A stretch of DNA of 64,000 bases from Modestobacter sp. Leaf380 (GTDB lineage Bacteria; Actinomycetota; Actinomycetes; Mycobacteriales; Geodermatophilaceae). The position numbers and the translations under genes were made by a program. Shown here piece after piece: positions 1 to 8,339 of this stretch (position 1 is its first letter; each line of letters opens with the position of its first letter). Location: NCBI RefSeq assembly GCF_001424485.1, contig NZ_LMQC01000019.1:124001-188000 (forward strand). Reading direction: 5' to 3'. The notes under the pieces are model-generated. The model was not told the origin of the DNA and ran no database searches. It saw only the letters and a list, made by a program, of their open reading frames with translations.

Positions 1-189
1 GAAGCTGCGCAGCCCGAGGGTGCCCCCGGCCCCGTCCTCCCTGATGCGGAGCTGGCCGTCGGCGGGGTCGCGGTGGCACGTGCACTGGGAGGCACACATG
101 CCCAGCCCCCAGCCGGCGACGACGGTGGCGTCCCCGTCCTCCCGGACCTCGCCCAGTTGGAAGACCGACGGCTTCTGGCTCCGCGTCAC
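1..189 (-). CDS. hypothetical protein, 3' end beyond the window
   Basis: The minus strand is open from a GTG at 189 to the window edge (63 codons, nearly all ending in G or C), and a purine-rich stretch (GAGGGGGC) sits about 8 bases before the GTG. The visible part contains a cysteine cluster CASQCTCH around residues 32-39 and alternates acidic and small residues. I do not recognise the family. It follows the nitrogen-starvation operon on the same strand after about 110 bases, so it could be a last operon member or a separate gene. The cysteine cluster might bind metal, but that is a guess. Confidence 0.5.
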   Translation of the reverse strand, partial: MTRSQKPSVFQLGEVREDGDATVVAGWGLGMCASQCTCHRDPADGQLRIREDGAGGTLGLRSF

Positions 190-301
190 GCTGCTGCCCC
201 CTCGCCCCGCCCCGTCCTGGACGGACTCGTTCCTGCCGGGCCCCGAGTCTGGGACCGGGTCGTTTCCGGGCCGTGTCGGTGCCGTGAGGGGTGGGTTCCG
301 A

Positions 302-1387
302 TCACCGCAGGTCGTCGTAGAGCCCCAGGTGGGCAGCGGCAGCGGCATCCCAGTCGTGCGCCCCCGCCAGCACCCGGCCCGCTCGGGCACGGGCCGGGTC
401 GCGGGTCCCGGCGGCGCTCACCAGCGCGTCGGCGAACCCCGGTGGGTCGACGGCGAAGGCGGCCGTGGCACCGAAGACCTCGCGCAGCACCGGCAGGTCC
501 CGGGTCACCACCGGCACCCCCGCGGCCAGGGCCTCCATCGCGGCCAGCCCGAAGCCCTCCTTGGTCGAGGGGAAGGCGAACACGGCCGCGCCGGCGACCA
601 GCGCGGGCAGCTCGTCGTGGTCGACCGGGCCCAGCACGACCGGCCGGACGCCGAGCTCCGCGGCCCGGGCATCGACCTCGGCCCGGTAGGTCCGGTAGTC
701 GAAGAGCGTCTCCCCGCCGGCGACGACGAGCTCGAGGTCGGGCCGCTGCCGGTGGACCAGGGCCATCGCCTCGACCAGGTCGCGGGTGCCCTTGCGCGGC
801 TCGATCCCGCCGACGGCCAGCACGTAGGCCCCCAGCCGGTCCCGCCACCGTCGTCGCCCGGCCGCGCCCGCCGGGCCGGCGGACCGGGCGAACCGGGCGG
901 CGTCCACGCCGTTGGGGATGACCGTGGCCACCCGACCCCAGCCGGTCGCCACCTCGGCGGCCACGGCGGCCGAGACGCAGACCAGTGCCCGCGGTTCGAC
1001 GACGGCCCGCTCGTGGCAGGCCGCGAGCTCCGGGGTGGTGAACACGTCCAGGTGGTGCACGGTGCGGACGCAGCCGGGCACGGCGTTGGCCGAGATGCAG
1101 TCCTGGGCGTGCACGACGTCGTAGGCCTCGTCCCGGAAGGCCGCGCCCAGCACCGCGATGGAACGCAGGATCCGCGCCCCGACGTCCTCACCCGGGACGT
1201 CGGGGAAGGGCACCAGTCGCAGGGTCACCCGGGGGTCGACGGCGCGGAAGAACGCGCTGTCCCCGCCGCGGCCCAGCGACCAGACGTCCACGTCGTGACC
1301 GGCCCGGGCCAGCGCCTCGGCCAACGCCAGGGTGTGCACGACCCCGCCGCGGGGCTTCGTCGAGTAGGTGAGCAGCGCGAGCCTCAC
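302..1387 (-). CDS. MSMEG_0565-type group 4 glycosyltransferase
   Basis: 361 aa GT-B fold glycosyltransferase. The N-terminus (LALLTYSTKPRGGVVHTLAL) carries the glycine-rich loop of the acceptor domain. The C-terminal half has the GT4 signature: GGIEPRKGTRDL near residue 195 and FPSTKEGFGLAAMEAL near 275, with the E-x7-E nucleotide-sugar site. This matches the MSMEG_0565 family found with the MSMEG_0568 radical SAM cluster; acceptor and sugar are not known to me. The GTG start at 1387 overlaps the stop of the upstream nitrilase (GTGA), so translation is probably coupled. It is the last clear member of a seven-gene coupled run. Confidence 0.88.
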   Translation of the reverse strand: MRLALLTYSTKPRGGVVHTLALAEALARAGHDVDVWSLGRGGDSAFFRAVDPRVTLRLVPFPDVPGEDVGARILRSIAVLGAAFRDEAYDVVHAQDCISANAVPGCVRTVHHLDVFTTPELAACHERAVVEPRALVCVSAAVAAEVATGWGRVATVIPNGVDAARFARSAGPAGAAGRRRWRDRLGAYVLAVGGIEPRKGTRDLVEAMALVHRQRPDLELVVAGGETLFDYRTYRAEVDARAAELGVRPVVLGPVDHDELPALVAGAAVFAFPSTKEGFGLAAMEALAAGVPVVTRDLPVLREVFGATAAFAVDPPGFADALVSAAGTRDPARARAGRVLAGAHDWDAAAAAHLGLYDDLR

Positions 1388-2199
1388 GAGTAGGCGTCCG
1401 GACGGCGCTCGCGCAGGTGGGACAGCACCAGCCGGGAACGGCTGACCTCGCCGGCGACGTCGAGGTCGGCGACGGCGAGACCGGCCTTGGCCCAGGTCCG
1501 GGCCAGCACGTCACCGCCGGGTCCGACCACCTTGGACTGGCCCAGGAACCGCAGTCGGCCCATCGTGCCGGTCTGGTTGGCCGAGACCACCACGACCTGG
1601 TTCTCCGCGGCCCGGGCGCAGTCGTAGAGGTCGAAGAGCCGGGACTGCCGGTCCTGCAGCAGCCGCGGCGCCCGGTCGGTCAGCGAGGCCGGCCACGCCG
1701 ACAGGCAGGCCAGCAGGTGGACGCCGTCCCCGGCGAGGGCGCGGGCGGCCTCGGGGAAGGTCTTGTCGTAGTCGACCAGCATGCCCAGCCGGCCGACCGG
1801 GGTGTCGAAGGCGGTGAACGCGTCACCGGCCGAGTAGGCGGCCACCTCGCCCGCGGGCTGGTGCACCTTGCGGTGCCTGCCCAGCACACCGTCCCCGGTC
1901 AGGCAGACGGCGCTGTTGAAGAACCGGCCGTCAGCGGCCTCGCGGTAGGCCAGGCAGACCACCGTCGGACCGGCCGCGGCGGCCACCCGGGCGAAGACCT
2001 CGTCGTCGGCGGCCAGCGCCGGCGGCAGCCCGGTCTCCCCCACCGCACCGAACCCGCCGAGGTAGCCGCCCAGCGTGGCGTCGGGGAAGACCAGCAGGTC
2101 CACCCCCTGTGCCCGGGCGTCGGAGGTGATGGCCTCCACCTTGGCCACGCAGGCGCCGACGTCCCGGCCGAAGTGCGCCGAGACCGCGGCGAGCCTCAC
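1384..2199 (-). CDS. carbon-nitrogen hydrolase (nitrilase superfamily), copy 1
   Basis: 271 aa. Family features are FPDATLGGYLGG near residue 42 (the glutamate of the nitrilase triad would normally sit in PEATLGGY; here the residue is D), HRKVHQP around 125 (catalytic Lys region) and LACLSAWP near 180 where the nucleophilic Cys is expected. Copy 2 in the same operon has the canonical PEATLGGY and VVCMSAWP. The Glu-to-Asp change and the replacement of ICYDKAFPEA by VDYDKTFPEA suggest altered activity. Start: GTG at 2199 overlaps the stop of the flavoprotein gene (GTGA); the same frame is open further upstream but there it overlaps that gene. Substrate unknown; nitriles or amides are expected from the family. 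Confidence 0.88.
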   Translation of the reverse strand: MRLAAVSAHFGRDVGACVAKVEAITSDARAQGVDLLVFPDATLGGYLGGFGAVGETGLPPALAADDEVFARVAAAAGPTVVCLAYREAADGRFFNSAVCLTGDGVLGRHRKVHQPAGEVAAYSAGDAFTAFDTPVGRLGMLVDYDKTFPEAARALAGDGVHLLACLSAWPASLTDRAPRLLQDRQSRLFDLYDCARAAENQVVVVSANQTGTMGRLRFLGQSKVVGPGGDVLARTWAKAGLAVADLDVAGEVSRSRLVLSHLRERRPDAYS

Positions 2200-3524
2200 G
2201 CCGTCCGGGACGCCGACGCCGCGGCGGCCGTGTCCGGTGCGCTGCCCAGCCCGGTGCGGGTACCCGCCGCCGTGAGCTCGGTGATCCGTTCGGCGACGAA
2301 CTCGGCGTCCCGGGCGATGCCGGCGAACCGGCCCGATCCCCAGGTGTGCAGCCACGGCAGCCCGAGCACGAAGAGCCCGGGCGCGGCGGTGACCCCACGG
2401 ACGTGGGTGGGGTACCCGGCGCCGTCGAAGACCGGCACGTCCACCCACGACCAGTCGGCCCGGAACCCGATCGCCCAGACCACGCTGCTGATCTCGGCGA
2501 CGTCGAGTGCGGTCGGGTCCTCGTGGGGTGCCCAGACCGGCACGTAGCGGGGCTCGGTGGGCGCGTCGATGCCGGCGGCGTCCACGTGCCGGTCGATGAC
2601 GTCCTTGGCGCTGTCGTCCACGGCGTCCGCGCGGTCCAGGTGCTCGGTCAGGTTCGGCGCGAAGGTGAGGGTCGTGCCGGCCAGCCCGGTGAGCGTGCCG
2701 TAGAGCCGCATGCCCTCCGCGGCGAACGTGCGCAGGTCGATGTCGCGGCCGCCGTCCCGGCCGGTGACGTAGTGGTTGGTGCCGACCCGGGCGGCCTCGC
2801 CGTCCCGGTGCTGCTCGACGGGCAGGTCGTAGTGGCCCATGTCGTGCAGCCAGGCGACGACGTCGCGGCCGCGGTACCGGCGCGCGATCCGGGGCGCGCT
2901 CCCCACCGCCAGGTGCACCCGGCGGCCGGCCAGGTGCAGGTCCTCGGCGATCTGCGCGCCGGACTGCCCGGTGCCGACGACGAGCACCTCGCCGTCGGGC
3001 AGCTGCCCGGGGTTCCGGTAGGCCTGCGAGTGCAGCTGGGTGATCCCGTCGGGCAGCGCCGAGGCGTAGGGCGGGACGACGGGCAGGTGGTAGCCGCCGA
3101 CGGCCAGCACGACCTGGTCGGCGTGCAGCTCCCCGGCGCTGGTGGCCAGCGTGTAGCCGCCCCCGGCGGCGGGGGCGAGCCGGGTGACGGCCACGCCCTC
3201 GTGCACCGGCGGGTCGAACGACGCCGCGTAGGACCGCACGTAGTCGACGATCTCCTCGCGCAGCATGAAGCCGTCGGGGTCGTCACCGGCGTACGGCCAG
3301 CCCGGGAGCTGGCACTGCCAGTTGGGCGTGACCAGGCAGAAGGTGTCCCAACGGGCGTCGACCCACTCGTGTGCGACGGTCTCCCGCTCCAGCACGACGT
3401 GCTCGACGCCGCGCTGGACCAGGTGCCAGCTGATCGACAGCCCGGCCTGGCCCCCGCCGACGACCGCGACCGGCACGTGTGCCGGCAGGCCGGTGCGGGT
3501 GCCGGCGGCCTCGGTGAGCGTCAT
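2196..3524 (-). CDS. MSMEG_0569-type flavin-dependent oxidoreductase
   Basis: 442 aa flavoprotein monooxygenase. The N-terminal dinucleotide site is VAVVGGGQAGLSISWHL (about residue 19). A second Rossmann motif, VLVVGTGQSGAQIAEDL near 175, should bind NAD(P)H. The C-terminus has IGFRADWSWVDVPVFDGAGY, typical of FMO/BVMO-like proteins. This fits the MSMEG_0569 family of the nitrogen-starvation cluster, thought to act on the product of the neighbouring radical SAM or nitrilase enzymes, although the substrate is unknown. It lies between two nitrilase genes and overlaps both by 4 bases (ATG at 3524, stop at 2196), which argues for coordinated synthesis. Confidence 0.9.
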   Translation of the reverse strand: MTLTEAAGTRTGLPAHVPVAVVGGGQAGLSISWHLVQRGVEHVVLERETVAHEWVDARWDTFCLVTPNWQCQLPGWPYAGDDPDGFMLREEIVDYVRSYAASFDPPVHEGVAVTRLAPAAGGGYTLATSAGELHADQVVLAVGGYHLPVVPPYASALPDGITQLHSQAYRNPGQLPDGEVLVVGTGQSGAQIAEDLHLAGRRVHLAVGSAPRIARRYRGRDVVAWLHDMGHYDLPVEQHRDGEAARVGTNHYVTGRDGGRDIDLRTFAAEGMRLYGTLTGLAGTTLTFAPNLTEHLDRADAVDDSAKDVIDRHVDAAGIDAPTEPRYVPVWAPHEDPTALDVAEISSVVWAIGFRADWSWVDVPVFDGAGYPTHVRGVTAAPGLFVLGLPWLHTWGSGRFAGIARDAEFVAERITELTAAGTRTGLGSAPDTAAAASASRTA

Positions 3525-4375
3525 GCCGGCACCGCCAGCCCGTAGGTCTCGGGACGGCGGTCCCGCAGGTGCCCCATCGACCGCCGCGCCCCGGCGAGCA
3601 CCTCGCCGACGTCGACGGTGGCGACCGCGGTCCCGGGCGCGACGCCGGTCGTGGCCAGCACGTCACCGCCCGGTCCGACCACCTTGGCGCTGCACACGAA
3701 GCGCAGCGAGCCGAAGGTGCCCGACTGGTTCGCCGACACCCAGACGATCTGGTTCTCCAGCGCCCGGGCCTGGTCGAACAGGTCGAACCGGCGGGTCCAG
3801 CGGTCCTCCGCCAGGTCGGCGGCAGCACCGGTCCGCGAGCCGGGCCAGGCCGACATGCAGACCACGATCTCGGCCCCGTCGACGGCCAGCGTGCGGGCCG
3901 CCTCGGGGAAGGCCTTGTCGTAGCAGATCATCATCCCGATCCGGCCGACCGGCGTCTGGAAGGCACGGAACCCGTCGCCGGCCGCGTAGGAGTTCGACTC
4001 CCCCAGCGGCTGGTGCACCTTGCGGTGCACGCCGAGGACGCCGTCCCCGGTGACGGCGACCGCGGTGTTGTACCGCCGGGTGCCGTCGGACTCGCAGAAC
4101 CCGGCGGTGACCACCACGTCGCCGGCGATCGCGGCCAGCCGGGCGACCTCGGGTCCGTCGACGTCCAGGGCGGGGGGCAGGGCGTGCTCAGGAAGCACCT
4201 CGGTCACGCCGTGGTCACCCAGGGATGCCAGGTACCCACCGAGGGTGGCCTCGGGCAGGGCCAGCAGGTGGACGCCGCGGGCCCGGGCGTCGTCCACCAG
4301 GGACTGGATCCGGGCAAAGGTGGCGTCGAGGTCGCGGCCGAACGGTGCGGCGACGGCGGCGAGCGTGGTGGTCAC
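3521..4375 (-). CDS. carbon-nitrogen hydrolase (nitrilase), Sll0784-like, copy 2
   Basis: 284 aa. It shows the full nitrilase triad context: LPEATLGGYLASLG (Glu, about residue 42), HRKVHQPLGE (Lys, about 134) and the expected Cys in VVCMSAWPGS (about 170), plus GMMICYDKAFPEAAR. Alignment by eye with copy 1 (1384-2199) shows clear paralogy, so the pair probably arose by duplication, with this copy retaining canonical residues. The GTG at 4375 overlaps the stop of the MSMEG_0567-like gene. In cyanobacteria and mycobacteria one such nitrilase accompanies the MSMEG_0567/0568 genes; two copies are less usual. The likely reaction is hydrolysis of a nitrile or amide to release ammonia. Confidence 0.9.
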   Translation of the reverse strand: MTTTLAAVAAPFGRDLDATFARIQSLVDDARARGVHLLALPEATLGGYLASLGDHGVTEVLPEHALPPALDVDGPEVARLAAIAGDVVVTAGFCESDGTRRYNTAVAVTGDGVLGVHRKVHQPLGESNSYAAGDGFRAFQTPVGRIGMMICYDKAFPEAARTLAVDGAEIVVCMSAWPGSRTGAAADLAEDRWTRRFDLFDQARALENQIVWVSANQSGTFGSLRFVCSAKVVGPGGDVLATTGVAPGTAVATVDVGEVLAGARRSMGHLRDRRPETYGLAVPA

Positions 4376-5841
4376 GAGCTCTCCTGGGGGTTGCCGGGTG
4401 GAGTGCCACGGCGCGGGATCTGCGTCCCTGCCACTCCACGGGAGGCGCCCAGACCGGTCACCGGACCGGTCAGGGCGGAGGTGGTGGAGCCGTCGGGCCA
4501 GCGCAGTCGCACGCCGGAGCCGGGGACGAGCTCGCCGCAGGTGCCGGTCGTCGCCGGCCCGGCGGGGGCGACGGCGCGGTCGGCGTCGTCGGTGGTGAGG
4601 AAGGCCGAGCCGGGGAAGCAGGTGAACCAGTCGCCGACGTTCGCAGCGTCCGGTCGGGGCACGGCCGCGACGTCCAGGACGGCGCCGCACCCGCTGGCCT
4701 CGGCGAGCATCCCCAGCGTCCCGACCAGGCCGGCCATCGAGACGTCCTTGGCCGCGGCGGGGGCGGTCCGGGCGACGACCGAGCCCATCAACTGCAGCTC
4801 GGCCGTCGTCCGGCCGGTGGTGGAGTCCCACTGCCGGCCGGTGGCACCGGGCCGCCAGTCCCCGCCGAGGTCGGCCGTCAGCCGGACCTGCTGGCCCGGT
4901 CGCCCGCCCGAGGCCGGGACCGGGCGGTCGGTACGACCCAGCGCGGTCACGCTCAACGCCGCGGGGACGCCGAGCTGGGTGTGCCCGCCGAGCACCGGCA
5001 CGCCCCAGGCCTGCGACCCGGCGCGCAGGCCGGCGACGACCCGGGCCGCGAAGGAGGCGTCCCGCGCGCCGACGGAGTCCAGCAGCCCGAGCGGGGCCGC
5101 ACCCATGGCGCTGAGGTCGTTGACGTTGACCAGCACGCCGCACCAGCCGGCCCAGCCCGGGTCGCGCTCGACCATCGAGGGCAGGATCGCGTCGCACGCG
5201 GCGACGACGTCGGTGCCCGGGACCGGGGCGCCGTCGTCGCCGACGAAGCCCGGGCCGCCCAGGTGCAGGCCGGCCAGCAGGCCGCCCAGCGGGGACTTCG
5301 TCGCCTGCGCCAGCGCGGCCAGCCGGCCGATCGGCCAGGTGACGGCGGTGTGCGGCCGCCCGGCGACCTCGGCGGGGCCGACGGTCAGCCAGCCGAGCCG
5401 GGTGAACATCGACACGAAGCGGTCCTGCACGGTCGCGTCGAAGCGCAGCGCCCCGGCCTGCTCGGCGCGGGCGCAGGCCGCGGCCACCAGGGCCGGCCCG
5501 GTGCCCGGTGCGCTGCCCGGGGCGACGACCAGGCGGGAACCGGTCCACCAGCCGACGTCCGGGCCGTCCGGGTCGGCGGGGGCGAGCCGCACGCCGCCCA
5601 GCACCTCGCCCGTTGTTCCACGTGCAACCAGGACGACGGTCCGCCCGTCCAGGTCGGTCGCGTCCAGGTCGGAGCCCGCGAAGAGGCCCTGGTCCTCGAC
5701 GAACGCCCGCCGCCGGAGCTGCTGGTGCGCCCGGACCCCGTCGTCGTCGGCCTGCTCGAGGCGCCATGCCGGCGGCACGGCGGGCAGCCGGTGGTCGACC
5801 AGCAGCACGTTGCGCTCGAGGGAGTCCACGGGCGCCCTCAT
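4372..5841 (-). CDS. MSMEG_0567-type GNAT plus AIR-synthase-related fusion
   Basis: 489 aa with two domains. Residues 1-160 resemble a GNAT acetyltransferase (RRRAFVEDQGLFAGSDLDATD, EVLGGVRLAP). Residues 170-480 resemble AIR synthase/PurM-like proteins (VNVNDLSAMGAAPLGLLDSV, GVPVLGGHTQLGVPAALSVTALG), with an ATP-binding Gly-rich region. This is the fused MSMEG_0567 architecture; in cyanobacteria the halves are separate genes. ATG at 5841 overlaps the radical SAM stop (ATGA), and its own stop overlaps the next nitrilase start. The long open frame upstream of 5841 lies inside the radical SAM gene and is not part of this gene. The product and reaction are unknown. Confidence 0.9.
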   Translation of the reverse strand: MRAPVDSLERNVLLVDHRLPAVPPAWRLEQADDDGVRAHQQLRRRAFVEDQGLFAGSDLDATDLDGRTVVLVARGTTGEVLGGVRLAPADPDGPDVGWWTGSRLVVAPGSAPGTGPALVAAACARAEQAGALRFDATVQDRFVSMFTRLGWLTVGPAEVAGRPHTAVTWPIGRLAALAQATKSPLGGLLAGLHLGGPGFVGDDGAPVPGTDVVAACDAILPSMVERDPGWAGWCGVLVNVNDLSAMGAAPLGLLDSVGARDASFAARVVAGLRAGSQAWGVPVLGGHTQLGVPAALSVTALGRTDRPVPASGGRPGQQVRLTADLGGDWRPGATGRQWDSTTGRTTAELQLMGSVVARTAPAAAKDVSMAGLVGTLGMLAEASGCGAVLDVAAVPRPDAANVGDWFTCFPGSAFLTTDDADRAVAPAGPATTGTCGELVPGSGVRLRWPDGSTTSALTGPVTGLGASRGVAGTQIPRRGTPPGNPQESS

Positions 5842-6902
5842 GCTCCGGCTGCCTGGAGCGCACTGCAGGCACCGCATGCCGCGCACCCGGCGCCCTGGTC
5901 GGCACCGCGCATGCCCAGCGCGCGCAGCCCCGCCGCGACCCGGGTGGTGACGTCCTCGAGCACCGCGGGGTCCGGGGGGCCGACGCCGTCGGCCACCGCC
6001 AGCGTGCCGGCGAGCGGGCGGTAGGGGACGACGAAGGGGTAGACACCGCGGCGGGCGAGGTCCAGCGCGCCGGCGACCAGCTCGTCGGGGTCCTCCCCCA
6101 GCCCGACCAGCAGGTAGGTCGAGACCCTGTTGCGCCCGAAGACGCGCACCGCCTCGTCCCACGCGGCGTCGTACTGGCTCATCGGCACGGTGGCCTTGCC
6201 GGGCATCCAGCGGGCCCGTACGTCGTCGTCCAGGGACTCGACGTGGATGCCGATCGCGGTGGCCCCGGCGTCCTTCAGCTCACCGATGGCATCCAGGTCC
6301 TGCGGGGCCGGCGGCTCGCACTGCACCTGGACCGGCAGCCCGGGCACCGCCGCGGTGACCGCCCGGACGCAGCGGGCCAGGTGCCGGGCGCCCCGGTCGC
6401 GGCCGTTGGTGGTGCCGGTGGTCATCACCATCTGCGCGACGCCGTCCAGCCGCACGGCGGCCTCGGCGACCTCGGCCAGCTGGGCCGGCGTCTTCACCGC
6501 GGTGGTCGACCCAGCCGTCAGCGAGGCCTCGATGGCGCAGAACCGGCAGCGGTCGGCCTCGTCGTACCGGATGCAGGTCTGCACGACGGTGGTGGCCAGG
6601 ACGTCCTTGCCGTGCAGCCGGGCCAGCTGCTCGTAGGGCACGCCGTCGGCGGTGGTGAGGTCGTAGAAGCGGGGGCGCTCGATGGCCTCGGCGTCGAAGC
6701 CGAGGTCGGCGCCGTCGAGCAGCAGCCGGCCGCCGCTGATCGAGTACGGGCTGTCGGCGTTGAGCGGCAGCGCCGTCCCCATGCCGTTGAGCAGGACGTG
6801 GCCGTCGTCGCTGGGGCCAGCCCCGGCCCGTCTCCGGACCGGGGCGTCGACCCGGACGCCGAGGATCGCGACGTCCACGCGGGTGCTCGTCGTCCGGGTC
6901 AT
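5838..6902 (-). CDS. radical SAM protein, MSMEG_0568 type
   Basis: 354 aa. The cluster-binding cysteines appear at about residues 97-110 in TCIRYDEADRCRFCAIE, i.e. CX8CX2C rather than the usual CX3CX2C. Radical SAM core features follow: MVMTTGTTNGRD, QCEPPAPQDLDAI, IGIHVESLDDDVRARW and YLLVGLGEDPDEL. The C-terminus adds a compact cysteine cluster, GCAACGACS, that could hold a second cluster. ATG at 6902 is preceded by an unrelated open frame and sits 11 bases after the MSMEG_0572-type gene stop. It belongs to a family marked by co-occurrence with nitrilase, flavoprotein and glycosyltransferase genes; the product is unknown. Confidence 0.9.
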   Translation of the reverse strand: MTRTTSTRVDVAILGVRVDAPVRRRAGAGPSDDGHVLLNGMGTALPLNADSPYSISGGRLLLDGADLGFDAEAIERPRFYDLTTADGVPYEQLARLHGKDVLATTVVQTCIRYDEADRCRFCAIEASLTAGSTTAVKTPAQLAEVAEAAVRLDGVAQMVMTTGTTNGRDRGARHLARCVRAVTAAVPGLPVQVQCEPPAPQDLDAIGELKDAGATAIGIHVESLDDDVRARWMPGKATVPMSQYDAAWDEAVRVFGRNRVSTYLLVGLGEDPDELVAGALDLARRGVYPFVVPYRPLAGTLAVADGVGPPDPAVLEDVTTRVAAGLRALGMRGADQGAGCAACGACSALQAAGA

Positions 6903-6913
6903 GGCCGCGCGAC

Positions 6914-7447
6914 TCAGAGGTTGTAGGTGCTGTTGATGATCGCGCCCTTGCGGGCGTAGTGGATGAGCGCGTCCTGCACGTCCAGCGGGTGGCAGGGGAT
7001 GCAGCCGGCGATCAGGTCCTCCTCGCGGAGGCCGTGCAGGCTCAGCCCGAAGCGGCAGACGTAGACCGTGCCGCCCTCCTCGATGAACTTCTCGATCTGG
7101 GAGTTGATGTTCTGCTCGCCCGGGAAGGCGGAGTCCCCGGTGGTCGGGAAGCCACGGGTGGCCATCGCGTTCATCGCGGCCGGGCCGTAGAAGTACAGGA
7201 CCGAGTCGTAGCCCTTGCGCAGCGCGCGCAGCGCCTGCAGGCACGCCACGAAGCTGACCGAGGACTCGTGCGCGATGCCGTGCACCAGGGTCAGGTAGCT
7301 CTCGCCCTCGCCGGCCTGGTAGTCCGGGAAGATCTTCGTCGAGCCGTAGAGGTTGCTGCCCTTGGGCAGCGAGGGGTGCGGGATCTCGGCGAGGCTGGCC
7401 TCCGCGTTGGCCTTGATCTCCTCGGGCGATGCGAGCGGGGTGGTCAC
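6914..7447 (-). CDS. MSMEG_0572/Sll0783-type nitrogen-starvation protein
   Basis: 177 aa soluble protein. Conserved-looking segments are LVHGIAHESSVSFVACLQAL, DSVLYFYGPAAMNAM and EEGGTVYVCRFGLSLHGL, reminiscent of the DsrE-like fold. The ending ALIHYARKGAIINSTYNL is typical of the family. The Synechocystis homologue Sll0783 is known to rise strongly on nitrogen starvation and to affect polyhydroxybutyrate accumulation. The GTG start at 7447 has a strong GGAGGA site about 6 bases upstream and is chosen over longer frames. The gene lies between the amidohydrolase and radical SAM genes, within the unit downstream of the GlnR-like box. Confidence 0.9.
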   Translation of the reverse strand: MTTPLASPEEIKANAEASLAEIPHPSLPKGSNLYGSTKIFPDYQAGEGESYLTLVHGIAHESSVSFVACLQALRALRKGYDSVLYFYGPAAMNAMATRGFPTTGDSAFPGEQNINSQIEKFIEEGGTVYVCRFGLSLHGLREEDLIAGCIPCHPLDVQDALIHYARKGAIINSTYNL

Positions 7448-7473
7448 AGGGTTCCTCCGTGGGTGTGGGTGGG

Positions 7474-8316
7474 TCAGGTCAGGCGGTGGAGCTGCTCGAA
7501 GTTGCGGCGGAAGACCAGGTCGGCGAGCTCGCCGTCCCCGGTCGCCGCCGCGAGGCGGGCGTGCTCGCCCGCGAAGTCGCCCCAGGGCTGGTCGGAGGCG
7601 AAGAGGACGCGGTCGTGGCCCGTGCCGTGCCGCTCGATCTCGGCGGCGAACCAGCGCGGGGCGAAGCCGATGGCCCAGCTGGTGTCGGTGTAGACGCGCT
7701 TGCCCCCGGCGACCCAGGCGAAGAACTTCTGGCCGATCAGCTTGATGTGGCCGCTCATCCCGCCGCCCATGTGCACCAGGTGCACGGCGACGTCGTCGGC
7801 GTACCGGTCGACCAGCAGGCCGACCTCGTCGATGTCGCTGGCCGCGCCCGGACTGGTGTGCACGTGGACGACGAGGTGGTGCTCGCGGGCCGCTGCGAAG
7901 ATGCTGTCCAGCTGCGGTCGGCAGGCCTCGTCGGTGGCCCGACCACCCAGCAGGAAGGACAGCTTGAGCGCGCTGACGCCCTGCTCCCCGGCCAACGCCA
8001 GCGCCTGCGCCGTGGCGTCGGCGTCCTGGGGGCGGGGGCTGGTCCACAACCCGGCCCGGATCCGCTCGTCGGTCTGGGCGGCCTCGACGACCAGCTCGTT
8101 GAGCGCGAAGGACGCCGTCGGGTCGGGCACGCCGTAGTTGGGGATGACCAGGGCGAACTCGGTGCCCTCGCGGTCCAGGTCGGCCTGCAGCTGGGCGATC
8201 GTGCCGCGCGCCGTGGTGTCCGGGTTGACCGGCGGGCCGCCGTAGAAGGGGTGAGCGGGCAGCACGCCGAGGTGGCGGTGCGCGTCGTGCACCCACTGCC
8301 GGGCCCCCGTGGTCAT
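7474..8316 (-). CDS. amidohydrolase (amidohydrolase_2-like, TIM barrel)
   Basis: 280 aa. Metal-ligand motifs are visible: VHDAHRHLG at the N-terminus (the H-x-H strand 1 pair), VVHVHTSPG near 128, VHLVHMGGG near 155 and the terminal aspartate in LFASDQPWGD near 238. This is the amidohydrolase_2 pattern of metal-dependent decarboxylases and hydrolases. It is the first gene of the nitrogen-starvation operon. ATG at 8316 lacks a convincing ribosome-binding site and is only 23 bases from the GlnR-like box, so a leaderless transcript is plausible. Substrate unknown; release of ammonia or CO2 from a small metabolite fits the context. Confidence 0.85.
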   Translation of the reverse strand: MTTGARQWVHDAHRHLGVLPAHPFYGGPPVNPDTTARGTIAQLQADLDREGTEFALVIPNYGVPDPTASFALNELVVEAAQTDERIRAGLWTSPRPQDADATAQALALAGEQGVSALKLSFLLGGRATDEACRPQLDSIFAAAREHHLVVHVHTSPGAASDIDEVGLLVDRYADDVAVHLVHMGGGMSGHIKLIGQKFFAWVAGGKRVYTDTSWAIGFAPRWFAAEIERHGTGHDRVLFASDQPWGDFAGEHARLAAATGDGELADLVFRRNFEQLHRLT

Positions 8317-8339
8317 GGGGAGAACGGTGGTCGCGCGCG

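Noticed and set aside
20-1393. Long plus-strand open frame at the left end
   Set aside because: It is antisense to the glycosyltransferase and the partial gene and has poor GC3 pattern; the minus-strand genes carry family motifs.
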